A stretch of DNA of 64,000 bases from JOPF133 sp052144935. GTDB lineage: Bacteria > Acidobacteriota > Terriglobia > Bryobacterales > Bryobacteraceae. Under the pieces are notes generated by a model. It saw only the letters and a list, made by a program, of their open reading frames with translations. It was not told the DNA's origin and searched no databases. Location: assembly GCA_052144935.1 (NCBI GenBank), contig JBKQPR010000182.1, positions 1-64,000 of the forward strand. The letters are read 5' to 3'. Shown here piece by piece: positions 24,471 to 32,388 of this stretch. The number at the start of each line of letters is the position of its first letter. Within the stretch, counting starts at the first letter, position 1. A program made the position numbers and the translations under genes.

Positions 24471-25882
24471 ACCGGCTTCGCAACAAGCTCATCCTGATCT
24501 TCCTGGCCGCCACCCTTGCCCCGCTCGCCGCTACCGTCTGGATCACTACCAAGCTGCTGGAATTCAACCTGGATTTTTCGGCCACCGCCGACCTGGAAGC
24601 CCTCTCGCGCTCGCTGGAGCGCACCGGCCGCGAGTTCTACCAGCACAAGCGCGAGGACCTCAAACAAGACGTCCAGGCGGGGAAATTGCAGCCCCAAAAA
24701 TTCCCGGCCGCCGCGAGCGCCGCCGGGCCCGAGGAAGTCAAGGCCTTCGCCCAAAGCGACGAGCCGGAGCGCTTCGTCACGGCCGGACAGGAGGGCGACC
24801 GGCTGGAATACCTGGTGCGCCATGGCGACGACGTGTGGCTCTATTCCGTGAGTCTGGGCGAAATCGCCTTAAAGCGCATGAGCAGCGAGATCGGCGACGC
24901 CCGCGCCCTGGTGGAGTTCGTCAAGGAGCACGACCTGCGCCGCGGGGTGCCGCTGATCTACATTTTGCTGGCGGCCTGCTTCTGGGTGCTGTCGGTGGGC
25001 ATGCTGATCTACCTGGCCCATCGCATCAGCCGCCCCATCCAGCAGTTGACCGCGGGCCTCAGCGAACTGGCGTCCGGGGATTTGAAGGCGCGTGTCCCGG
25101 CCGGCCGCGACGACGAAATCGGCCGCGCCATGGAGGCCTTCAACCACATGGCCAACAAGCTGCAAGAAAGCACCGAGCGGCTGGTCTACCTGGGCCAGCT
25201 CGCAAGCTGGCAGATGCTGGCCCGCAAGACGGCCCATGAAGTGAAGAACTCCCTCACGCCCATCCGGCTCACCGTGGAGGAGATGCTGGCGCGCTACGAC
25301 GACGCCGACCGGGCCTTCATGGAACAGGCCGCCCAGATCGTGGTGGACGAGATCGAGACCCTGGAGCGGCGCGTGCGGGCCTTCTCGCAGTTCTCGACCG
25401 AGCCGCCCCTGGCGCCCGCGCCGGTGGACGTGAACCTGCTGCTTGAAGAGCGCGTGGCGTTCCTCAAGAACGCGCATCCGGAGGTGGCTTACGAGTGCCG
25501 CCTGGCGGCGGACGTGCCTCCCGTGGTGGCCGACCAGGACATGCTCAAAGGGATTCTGACCAACCTGCTGGAGAACGCCGCGGAAGCCGCCGGCGAGGGC
25601 GGCCGTATTCTGAGCCTCACGGCGGCGGCCCATGGCCAGGTGGCGATCGAAGTACACGATTCCGGGCCGGGGCTCAGCGAGCAGGCGCGCGCCTCGCTTT
25701 TCCAGCCCACCATTTCGTTCAAGAAGCGCGGCATGGGACTGGGTCTGTCCATCGCGCGCAAGAGCGCGCTGCTATCGGGCGGGGACATTGTTGTGGTGAA
25801 AGGAGAACTGGGCGGCGCAGGATTCCGCGTGCTGCTGCCCGTTGAAGCCAATGGCATCCAAACGCGTCCTGATCGTGGATGA
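24467..25882 (+). CDS. NtrY-like membrane sensor histidine kinase
   Basis: 471-aa kinase. GTG 24467 is the start: the upstream extension of the frame overlaps the previous gene and is unlike the family. TM1 about 8-30, a periplasmic domain, TM2 about 161-184, then HAMP (RISRPIQQLTAGLSELASGD). The phospho-acceptor is H257 (KTAHEVKNSLTPIRLTVEE). ATPase motifs are LLENAAEAA, DSGPGLS and GMGLGLSIARKS. It overlaps the response regulator gene by 32 bp. Confidence 0.92.
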   Translation: MNRLRNKLILIFLAATLAPLAATVWITTKLLEFNLDFSATADLEALSRSLERTGREFYQHKREDLKQDVQAGKLQPQKFPAAASAAGPEEVKAFAQSDEPERFVTAGQEGDRLEYLVRHGDDVWLYSVSLGEIALKRMSSEIGDARALVEFVKEHDLRRGVPLIYILLAACFWVLSVGMLIYLAHRISRPIQQLTAGLSELASGDLKARVPAGRDDEIGRAMEAFNHMANKLQESTERLVYLGQLASWQMLARKTAHEVKNSLTPIRLTVEEMLARYDDADRAFMEQAAQIVVDEIETLERRVRAFSQFSTEPPLAPAPVDVNLLLEERVAFLKNAHPEVAYECRLAADVPPVVADQDMLKGILTNLLENAAEAAGEGGRILSLTAAAHGQVAIEVHDSGPGLSEQARASLFQPTISFKKRGMGLGLSIARKSALLSGGDIVVVKGELGGAGFRVLLPVEANGIQTRPDRG

Positions 25883-27197
25883 CGAAGAGAATATCGGGCG
25901 CTCCCTGCGCATGATCCTGGAGCGCGAAGGCTACGCCGTGAACGTGTGCCGGACGGTGGCGGAATTCGGAAAGCATCCCGAAGTCCACCGCGCCGACGCC
26001 TTCCTGTTCGACATGAAGCTGCCCGATGGCAACGGCATCGACCTGTTGCGCGCCATCCGGCAGAACGGCGCGCCGTCGCCGGCCATCATGATCTCCGGCC
26101 ACGGCACCATCGCCGACGCCGTGGAGGCCACCCGCGCGGGAGCCTTCGATTTCCTGGAGAAGCCCCTCAGCCGCGACCGTGTGCTGCTGGCCATCAAGCA
26201 CGCGCTGGAACAGAACACCCTGCGGCAGGAGAACGAGCGGCTCCGCGAGCTGGTGGGCGGGGCGCCCAAGATGATCGGCGCCAGCCCGGCATGGCAGCGC
26301 GCCGTGGAGCAGGCCTCCATGGCCGCCCGCTCGGATGCCCGCGTGCTCCTGATCGGCGAATCGGGCACCGGCAAGGAACTGCTGGCGGCGCATATCCACA
26401 ACTCCAGCCCGTTCGCCGCCGGCCCCTTCGTGAAGGTGAACTGCGCGGCCATCCCCACGGAGCTGATCGAGACCGAGCTGTTCGGCCACGAAAAGGGATC
26501 GTTCACCGGGGCCACCGCCACGCGGCGCGGCAAATTCGATCTGGCCGATGGCGGAACCATCTTTCTGGACGAGGTCGGCGATCTGCACGGCGCGTCGCAA
26601 GCCAAGCTGCTGCGGGTGCTCCAGGAGGGCGAGTTCCACAGGGTGGGCGGCGAGCAGATCATCCACGTCAACGTGCGGGTAGTCTCGGCCACCAACCGCG
26701 ATCTGGCCGCCATGGTGACGAGCGAAAAGTTCCGCGAGGATCTCTATTACCGCCTCAGCGTGGTGCCCATTCGCGTGCCGGCGCTGCGCGAACGGCCGCA
26801 CGATATCCGCCTGCTGGCGGAATACTTTCTGGAGGACTTCTGCGGGCGCAACAACTTCAAGCGCAAGGTCCTGGACGAGAGCGTCTTTCCGCTGCTCGAG
26901 AGCTACGCCTGGCCGGGCAACGCCCGCGAGCTGCGCAACGTGATCGAGCGCATGGCCATCCTGACGGCGGGCGAGCGGCTGACGCGCGACTCGATCCCGG
27001 TGGAAGTGCGGGTGCAGCGCGAATCCGGGCCGAAATCGACCATCCAGGAAGCGCGCGAATCGGCCGAGCGCGAGCACATTCTGCGGGCGCTCGAAGAATC
27101 CAACTGGAACGTGTCGGGTGCCGCGCGGGCGCTGGGCATGGAGCGAACCAACCTGCACAAGCGCATCCGCGCCCTGGGGCTGAGCCGGGGAAAGTGA
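25851..27197 (+). CDS. NtrC-family sigma-54-dependent response regulator
   Basis: 448-aa activator. Receiver domain with D54 as phosphorylation site (FLFDMKLPDG); AAA+ domain with GESGTGKE (169-176), the sigma-54 contact loop as GSFTGA (216-221, Ser in place of the common Ala) and Walker B TIFLDEVGD; Fis-type HTH at the end (NVSGAARALGMERTNLHKRI). ATG 25851 gives the canonical start MASKRVLIVDDEE. Cognate regulator of the overlapping kinase, so the operon's output depends on sigma-54. Confidence 0.93.
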   Translation: MASKRVLIVDDEENIGRSLRMILEREGYAVNVCRTVAEFGKHPEVHRADAFLFDMKLPDGNGIDLLRAIRQNGAPSPAIMISGHGTIADAVEATRAGAFDFLEKPLSRDRVLLAIKHALEQNTLRQENERLRELVGGAPKMIGASPAWQRAVEQASMAARSDARVLLIGESGTGKELLAAHIHNSSPFAAGPFVKVNCAAIPTELIETELFGHEKGSFTGATATRRGKFDLADGGTIFLDEVGDLHGASQAKLLRVLQEGEFHRVGGEQIIHVNVRVVSATNRDLAAMVTSEKFREDLYYRLSVVPIRVPALRERPHDIRLLAEYFLEDFCGRNNFKRKVLDESVFPLLESYAWPGNARELRNVIERMAILTAGERLTRDSIPVEVRVQRESGPKSTIQEARESAEREHILRALEESNWNVSGAARALGMERTNLHKRIRALGLSRGK

Positions 27198-27209
27198 GAT
27201 ACTGAGGTC

Positions 27210-27734
27210 ATGGCGACGTTGACCAGCGTCCCGGTCGAAGAGTACTTGCGAACCTACTACGACCCCGACCGGGAATACGTGGACGGGCAACTCGTGGAGC
27301 GCCACGTGGGTGAACACAATCACAGCCGCCTGCAGATCATGCTCGGGGCGGAGTTGTATCGGCGGGAACAAGACCGTGGATTCCGAGCCTTCACGGAACA
27401 GCGGGTTCGCGTGAGCGACGAGCCCAGGTACAGGATCCCGGATCTCTGCGTGAAAGCCTTGCCGTATCATCAGACCTCGGTCTTGATCCGGCCCGATCTG
27501 GTTATCGAGATCGTCTCGCCGGATGACGAGCCGATGGACATGCTGCAGAGGATCGCGGATTATCAAGCCGCCGGAATCCCGTACATTTGGGTAGCCGACC
27601 CTTACAAGCGCAAGCTGATCGAGGGGGACCCGTCCGGCATGCGGCGCCCCACTGGCATGGTGCTGGCCACGCCGCTGGTGGGCGAGGTCGATTTTGCACC
27701 CTTATTCGCACGACTCGACGAGCCGGCGGAGTAG
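27210..27734 (+). CDS. Uma2 family protein (DUF820, PD-(D/E)xK fold)
   Basis: 174-aa protein. Marks: VEEYLRTYYDPDREYVDGQL, ERHVGEHNHSRLQ, YRIPDLCV and PDLVIEIVSPDDEP (the acidic and lysine-region strand of the nuclease fold), then YQAAGIPYIWVADP. Uma2 proteins are abundant in cyanobacteria and acidobacteria; they are predicted nucleases of unproven role. GAGG lies a few nt before the ATG. It is 12 bp after the NtrC-type gene but probably unrelated to it. Confidence 0.88.
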   Translation: MATLTSVPVEEYLRTYYDPDREYVDGQLVERHVGEHNHSRLQIMLGAELYRREQDRGFRAFTEQRVRVSDEPRYRIPDLCVKALPYHQTSVLIRPDLVIEIVSPDDEPMDMLQRIADYQAAGIPYIWVADPYKRKLIEGDPSGMRRPTGMVLATPLVGEVDFAPLFARLDEPAE

Positions 27735-27805
27735 CCTTCCCACGCGCGACGCTGGCCCCGTCTCGCGCCCACGCATCGCGCTAAACTAACTTCTACACGC
27801 GCTCC

Positions 27806-29880
27806 ATGCCCCACCTGCAAGATATCGAAAAACTCGAAGCAACCCTTTGGGAGGCGGCGGACAACCTCCGCGCCAACTCCCACAAGTCCTCCTCCGAATA
27901 CTGCATGCCGGTGCTCGGCGTCATCTTCCTCCGCCACGCCACTAACCGATACGACGCCGCCTGCCGCGAGATCGCCCAGGATCAGGCCGCCGGCAAAATG
28001 CCCAGGCGCCCGCTCAACAAGGCCGACTTCCTCAAACGCCGTGCGCTCATGCTCCCCAAAGAGGCCCGCTACGACGGGCTCATGCGCCTGCCCAAAAACG
28101 AGGATTTTGGCGCCGCCCTGGTGGCAGCCATGAACGCCATCGAGCGCGAGTTCGAACCCTTGGCCGGCCAGCTCCCCAAGGATTACGGCGAGTTCGAACC
28201 CTCCGTGCTCGAAAACCTGCTGCTATCTTCGACAGCGAAACCCTCCGCACCGCCGGAGGCGACGTCTTCGGCCGCATCTACGAATACTTCCTCATGAAGT
28301 TCGCCATGCAGGGCGCGCAGGATAATGGCGAGTTCTTCACGCCGCCTTCCCTCGTCCAGACCATTGTCAACGTGATCGAGCCGGACCACGGCATCGTCTT
28401 CGACCCCGCCTGCGGCTCCGGCGGCATGTTCGTGCAATCCAGCCACTTCATCGAGCGCCAGAAGCAGGACACCGCCCACCGCGTGACTTTCTTCGGCCAC
28501 GAAAAGACCGCTACCACCATCCGCTTGGCCCGCATGAACCTGGCGGTCCATGGCCTCCAGGGCGATATCCGCGATGCCAATACCTACTACATGGACCCGC
28601 ATCGCTTGCAGGACGGCAAACCGCTTTGGGGCCACTGCGATTTCGTGATGGCCAATCCCCCGTTCAACGTGGACGAAGTGGACGCCGAGAAAGTGAAAAC
28701 CGATCGCCGCCTGCCTTTCGGGTTGCCCGGCGTCAATAAGAACAAGAAAGTCTCCAACGGCAACTACCTCTGGATCTCCTATTTCTACAGCTACCTGGGA
28801 CCGAAAGGCCGTGCTGGTTTCGTGATGTCTTCGCAGGCCAGCAGCGCCGGCCACGGAGAGGCCGAAGTGCGCCGCAAGCTGGTCCAGACGGGCGATGTGG
28901 ACGTGATGATTTCCATCCGCTCCAATTTCTTCTACACCCGCACCGTGCCTTGCGAGCTCTGGCACCTCGACCGGGGCAAACCCGAGGACCGCCGCGATCG
29001 GGTGCTCATGATCGACGCGCGCAACGTCTATCGCAAGGTCACCCGTAAGATCTACGATTTCTCCCCCGAGCAGCTTCAGAACCTGACCTCCGTCGTCTGG
29101 CTCTACCGCGGCCAGCAGGACCGCTTCCTCGACCTCGTACAGAGCTATCTGGATCGCACCCTGGAGGAAGCCGCCGCCGTCGCTCCTCAAATTGAGGCCT
29201 TCCGCAACGCCTACACCGCGCTCGCGGAAGCCACCGCGCCATTCCTCAAATCCTTGCCCAAAGAATCGCCTCTCCGCGTCTTGGCAACGGAGCGTGACGA
29301 GGCAGTGAGGCAGATTGTGGGGCAGGCGCTTCCGCCTGCCAAGGCGAGCACCGCTCGCCCGCCCCTCCCGGCACAGAAGAAGCTCCTCTCCAAACTCTCC
29401 AGCCTCGCCACCGCCTGCCGCGCTCGCATCAAGGACATCGATCTGGCCTCCAAGCTCGCGACCCGCCTTGTTGACACCGCCGAAAAGGACGCCGCCGCCC
29501 GCGACCACGACTCATGGGACAGCCGCGCCATCGGACGCCTTGTCAAGGATCTCGACGCGCGCCGCAAGGACGCCGTCGATCAACTCAAGCTCACCGCCTA
29601 CTTCGAGCGACAGGCCGATTGGCTGCTCTCCCGCTTCCCGGACGCCGAGTTCACGGCGGTACCTGGACTGTGCCGCGCCGTGAGCATCGCCGACATCGAA
29701 GCCGCCGACTGGACTTTGACACCGGGCCGCTACGTTGGCGTCGCGCCACCGGAAGTGGATGAGGATTTCGATTTCGAGCAGACCATGCGCGACATCCACC
29801 TGGAGTTGGCGGACCTGAATCGGGAGGCGGCAGTGCTCGCGGCGAGGATTCAGGAGAACCTCGATGGGCTGGGGATATGA
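27806..29880 (+). pseudogene. hsdM: Type I restriction-modification methyltransferase subunit, split by a one-base frameshift
   Basis: 27806-28297 encodes the HsdM N-domain (LEATLWEAADNLRANSHKSS, EYCMPVLGVIFLRH). It leaves frame at about 28222. The missing link (IFDSETLRTAGGDVFGRIYE) is present in the other frame, and the rest is read from there: GEFFTPPSLV, DPACGSGGMF (SAM site) and ANPPFNV (catalytic NPPF). One lost base explains it. The downstream half has its own ATG at 28294 overlapping the upstream stop (ATGA), so a split protein by coupled translation is conceivable. An inserted repeat at 29317-29360 adds VGQALPPAKAST. Confidence 0.85.
29317..29360. repeat. Palindromic repeat inserted in a coding region (copy 2)
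   Basis: GGCAGGCG (29321-29328) and CGCCTGCC (29333-29340) form a hairpin. A second, GGCGAGC/GCTCGCC (29343-29349 and 29353-29359), follows. The core matches the element in the glycosyltransferase at 11153 but is read in a different frame, which shows that DNA, not protein, is conserved. Confidence 0.7.
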
Positions 29881-31109
29881 GACATGCCACTCTAGCCGAA
29901 CTCGGGGAATTCAAGAACGGCGTGAATTTCAAGGCCGACCGGATGGGCTCCGGGTTTCCGCTCATCAACGTCAAGGACATCACGAATTCACACCGGATTG
30001 ACACGACCAGCTTGGACTTGGTCGAGGCCAAGGCAGACGACGAGATGTTCGCGCGCGACGATGATATTTTTTTCGTGCGGTCGTCTGTCAAGCTCGACGG
30101 CATTGCGCTCGCTGCTAAGCTCAGATCCACCGAACAGGCGACGATTCACTGCGGATTCGTTATCCGGTTCCGACCCACTTCGCGGGATGTCGATTCCGAC
30201 TACTTGCTATACCTCTTGAGAAGCGCAGAATACCGGGAGAGGCTGAAAAATCTCTCCAGTGGCGCGGCGATCGTAAACATTTCGCAATCAAACCTAAGAG
30301 GACTCGATATTCCGCTGCCGTCGACGGCGGCGCAACGTCAGGTTGCCGACATCCTCTCCGCCTACGACGACCTGATCGAGAACAACCGGCGGCGGATGGC
30401 GTTGCTGGAGAAGGCCGCGCGACTGCTTTACGAAGAGTGGTTCGTCCGCCTCCGTTTCCCCGGCCACGAGCGCGCGCGCCTCGTCGGTCGCGTCCCGGAG
30501 GGCTGGGAGCGAGCGCCTCTGGTTTCGCTCTGCGTTGACAGATATGGCATTCAGACTGGACCGTTCGGCAGTCAGCTTCATCAATCCGACTACAGCGAAG
30601 ACGGGGTGCCGGTTGTGATGCCCAAGAACCTTATCGACTTTCGGATTGCATTGGAGGGTATCGCTCACATCCCCGAAGCTACGGCCGCAAAACTCGCGCG
30701 CCACCGAGTGAGGCCCGGAGATACTCTTTACGGGCGGCGGGGTGACATTGGACGCCGAGCGTTTGTGTCAGCTCTGCAAGCCGGCTGGATGTGTGGCACG
30801 GGTTGCCTGCGTATTCGACCGAATCCAGATAAGGTTCGGCCCCGATTTCTTTTCGATGCACTCGGCTCTCCCGAGACCGCCGGAACGATTGCTAATCGCG
30901 CCAAGGGAGCGACTATGCTGAATCTCAACTCTTCGGTCCTAGAGTCGGTTCTTGTGCTCGTAGCCCCGCAGCACCTTCAGGAGCGCTACGTAGCGCAGGT
31001 CGAGCCGATATCCGACATGATCGAGGTGATCGAAGAGCAGGGCCGGAAGCTGGGAGCCGCCCGCGACCTCTTGCTCCCCCGCCTTATGAGCGGCGAGCTC
31101 GCCACATGA
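29877..31109 (+). CDS. hsdS: Type I restriction-modification specificity subunit
   Basis: 410-aa HsdS with two target-recognition domains. TRD1 starts LAELGEFKNGVNFKAD and ends at the conserved coiled coil AAQRQVADILSAYDDLIENN. TRD2 starts VPEGWERAPLVSL with QTGPFGSQLHQSDY and ends in a second coiled coil (EQGRKLGAARDLLLPRLMSG). It recognises a bipartite DNA site for the HsdM and HsdR subunits. It overlaps hsdM by 4 bp (ATGA). The frame is intact, unlike hsdM and hsdR. Confidence 0.93.
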   Translation: MRHATLAELGEFKNGVNFKADRMGSGFPLINVKDITNSHRIDTTSLDLVEAKADDEMFARDDDIFFVRSSVKLDGIALAAKLRSTEQATIHCGFVIRFRPTSRDVDSDYLLYLLRSAEYRERLKNLSSGAAIVNISQSNLRGLDIPLPSTAAQRQVADILSAYDDLIENNRRRMALLEKAARLLYEEWFVRLRFPGHERARLVGRVPEGWERAPLVSLCVDRYGIQTGPFGSQLHQSDYSEDGVPVVMPKNLIDFRIALEGIAHIPEATAAKLARHRVRPGDTLYGRRGDIGRRAFVSALQAGWMCGTGCLRIRPNPDKVRPRFLFDALGSPETAGTIANRAKGATMLNLNSSVLESVLVLVAPQHLQERYVAQVEPISDMIEVIEEQGRKLGAARDLLLPRLMSGELAT

Positions 31110-31201
31110 GTCCATTGGGAACTCAGTATGTCATGCTCATGCCGGGATGCTCAGCACGCCTCTGACCCGACGCGTATGCGGTACGCCAGACATAGGGCAC
31201 C

Positions 31202-31443
31202 ATGGCAACCCAGAACAATCTGCATGTCCCGGACGATCTGCTGAACGCCGTGAATGAAGCGGCGAGCGCGGAAGGGAAAACCACCGAGGAACTCGCGACG
31301 GATGCTCTGCGGCGATACGTGGCGCACCGGAAGCTGGAAGAACTCGGCAACTATGGGCTTGGGCAGTCGCTCCGGCTTGGTTACACGGAGGACGATGTGC
31401 CCCGCTTGATCGCGGAACCCGGCGTGAACATCGTGGCCGCTAA
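31202..31443 (+). pseudogene. Ribbon-helix-helix antitoxin (VapB-like) with a one-base frameshift at its end
   Basis: Intact start NNLHVPDDLLNAVNEAASAE with KTTEELATDALRRYV and GYTEDDVPRLIAE. The family normally ends YRREHRGR. Here the frame slips near 31417: one missing base would give that tail and a stop at 31441-31443. As it stands the frame runs on to 31528 with unrelated residues. It is followed by the stump of its PIN toxin. Confidence 0.75.
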
Positions 31444-31517
31444 GATCACCCCACGTCTACGTGTCGGCTTTTCAGTTCGGCGGCATGTGCTCGGGTGTCT
31501 TAGATGGTCGTTACTAG
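31444..31517 (+). pseudogene. Stump of a PIN-domain (VapC-like) toxin
   Basis: In the third frame the bases 31455-31517 read VYVSAFQFGGMCSGVLDGRY and then stop. This matches the start of PIN toxins (usually DTNVYVSAFQFGG), with the first catalytic Asp missing and the rest of the gene gone; the neighbouring minus-strand gene begins where it breaks off. Confidence 0.65.
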
Positions 31518-31880
31518 CTCGCACTTAGCCGCAAGAGGCTCAACAGTCTTTCGGCGGCCATGGCCCGGATTCGTTTCCTCGATGATCCTCACGAGCCCAA
31601 ACGACGTCAGTATCCTGACATCTCGCTTTACGGCTGTACGGTCCCTCTTCAGAACCATGGCAAGCTCCGAAACGGGTGCTGGTTTCTTGCGAACCGCGTC
31701 CAGCACACGAACTCGTTGGGCCGTCAGCACACGGAGCAAATCGGCGGGATCCTCAAAGGTTAGCCGCAGCTCCGCGGGGATTTTCTCGCCACGGTCCAGC
31801 TTGCGGGCGCGATTCAGCGACCTCTCGAAGAACGCTTTCGCCGTACCGGTGCCCGCCTTGAGCTTATTTCCTGTTTTCAT
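31500..31880 (-). CDS. HTH antitoxin-type DNA-binding protein paired with a TumE-like protein
   Basis: 126-aa protein with a winged-helix segment (RVRVLDAVRKKPAPVSELA, then LKRDRTAVKRDVRILTSFGL), followed by a C-terminal strand region. It resembles the HTH partners of TumE/DUF6516 toxins. The ATG at 31880 has a strong ribosome site (GGAGGAAGGAAG); longer upstream codons lie in the toxin gene. It overlaps the upstream gene by 17 bp. It probably represses its operon. Confidence 0.75.
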   Translation of the reverse strand: MKTGNKLKAGTGTAKAFFERSLNRARKLDRGEKIPAELRLTFEDPADLLRVLTAQRVRVLDAVRKKPAPVSELAMVLKRDRTAVKRDVRILTSFGLVRIIEETNPGHGRRKTVEPLAAKCELVTTI

Positions 31881-32160
31881 CTTCCTTCCTCCACAACTCC
31901 TGTACTTCCTCCCGGAAACGAACCGCCAGCGATTCATAGTCCGTGAATTCGATAGCCTCCACGTTCCCCATGAAGTGCCGATGGTGGTAATCATGGCTGT
32001 TGTCGTAGCCAAGCACCCGGCCGTTATCCACCCGGCAGACCAGGTGATTGATATATGCGAGATTGTATTTCGTAACCTCGCCGTTCTGCGTCTGCCACAC
32101 TTCTTCCCTCAGCCTGGCGCCGCGTCTGGGCCGCTTCAGGACGATCGTCTCATCCACCAC
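31864..32160 (-). CDS. TumE/DUF6516 family toxin-like protein
   Basis: 98-aa protein with the family pattern VKYNLAYINH-type core (here EVTKYNLAYINHLVCRVDN), RVLGYDNSHDYHHRHFMG and FTDYESLAVRFREEVQELW. Toxin of a pair with the downstream HTH gene. The pair is oriented against the restriction operon and lies between hsdS and hsdR. The start may be ATG 32160; no strong ribosome site is visible there. Confidence 0.75.
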   Translation of the reverse strand: MVDETIVLKRPRRGARLREEVWQTQNGEVTKYNLAYINHLVCRVDNGRVLGYDNSHDYHHRHFMGNVEAIEFTDYESLAVRFREEVQELWRKEDENRK

Positions 32161-32267
32161 CTTTTTCTCGAGAGGCTACCGGGCGTCCCGTGCCACTTTT
32201 CGATTTTGGCACAGGTGGGTCATCGAGTGTCCCTTCTGCTGCTATGGCGCGCGGCGCGGCGATAGGT

Positions 32268-32291
32268 GCTATCAATAGTGCTATTGTTAGC
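32268..32291. promoter_or_regulatory. Inverted repeat in the gap between the TumE-like gene and hsdR
   Basis: GCTATCAATAG (32268-32278), TG, CTATTGTTAGC (32281-32291): 11-bp arms with one mismatch. It lies about 110 bp upstream of both divergent starts, in AT-richer DNA, so it may be the operator of the TA pair or of hsdR. Confidence 0.5.
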
Positions 32292-32388
32292 CACTTGTGG
32301 AGTCAGACGAAACGACGGATTAGACCCAGGTTCGAGGGATCGAGGCACTTGCAGCGCGGAAGCGGCGTTTCGCCGGCCATAGAGACCG

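Noticed and set aside
25719..27566. Long open frame on the minus strand opposite the NtrC-type gene (615 codons)
   Set aside because: It mirrors a clear protein-coding gene with high GC at third positions; His/Gln/Val-rich shadow with no domain.
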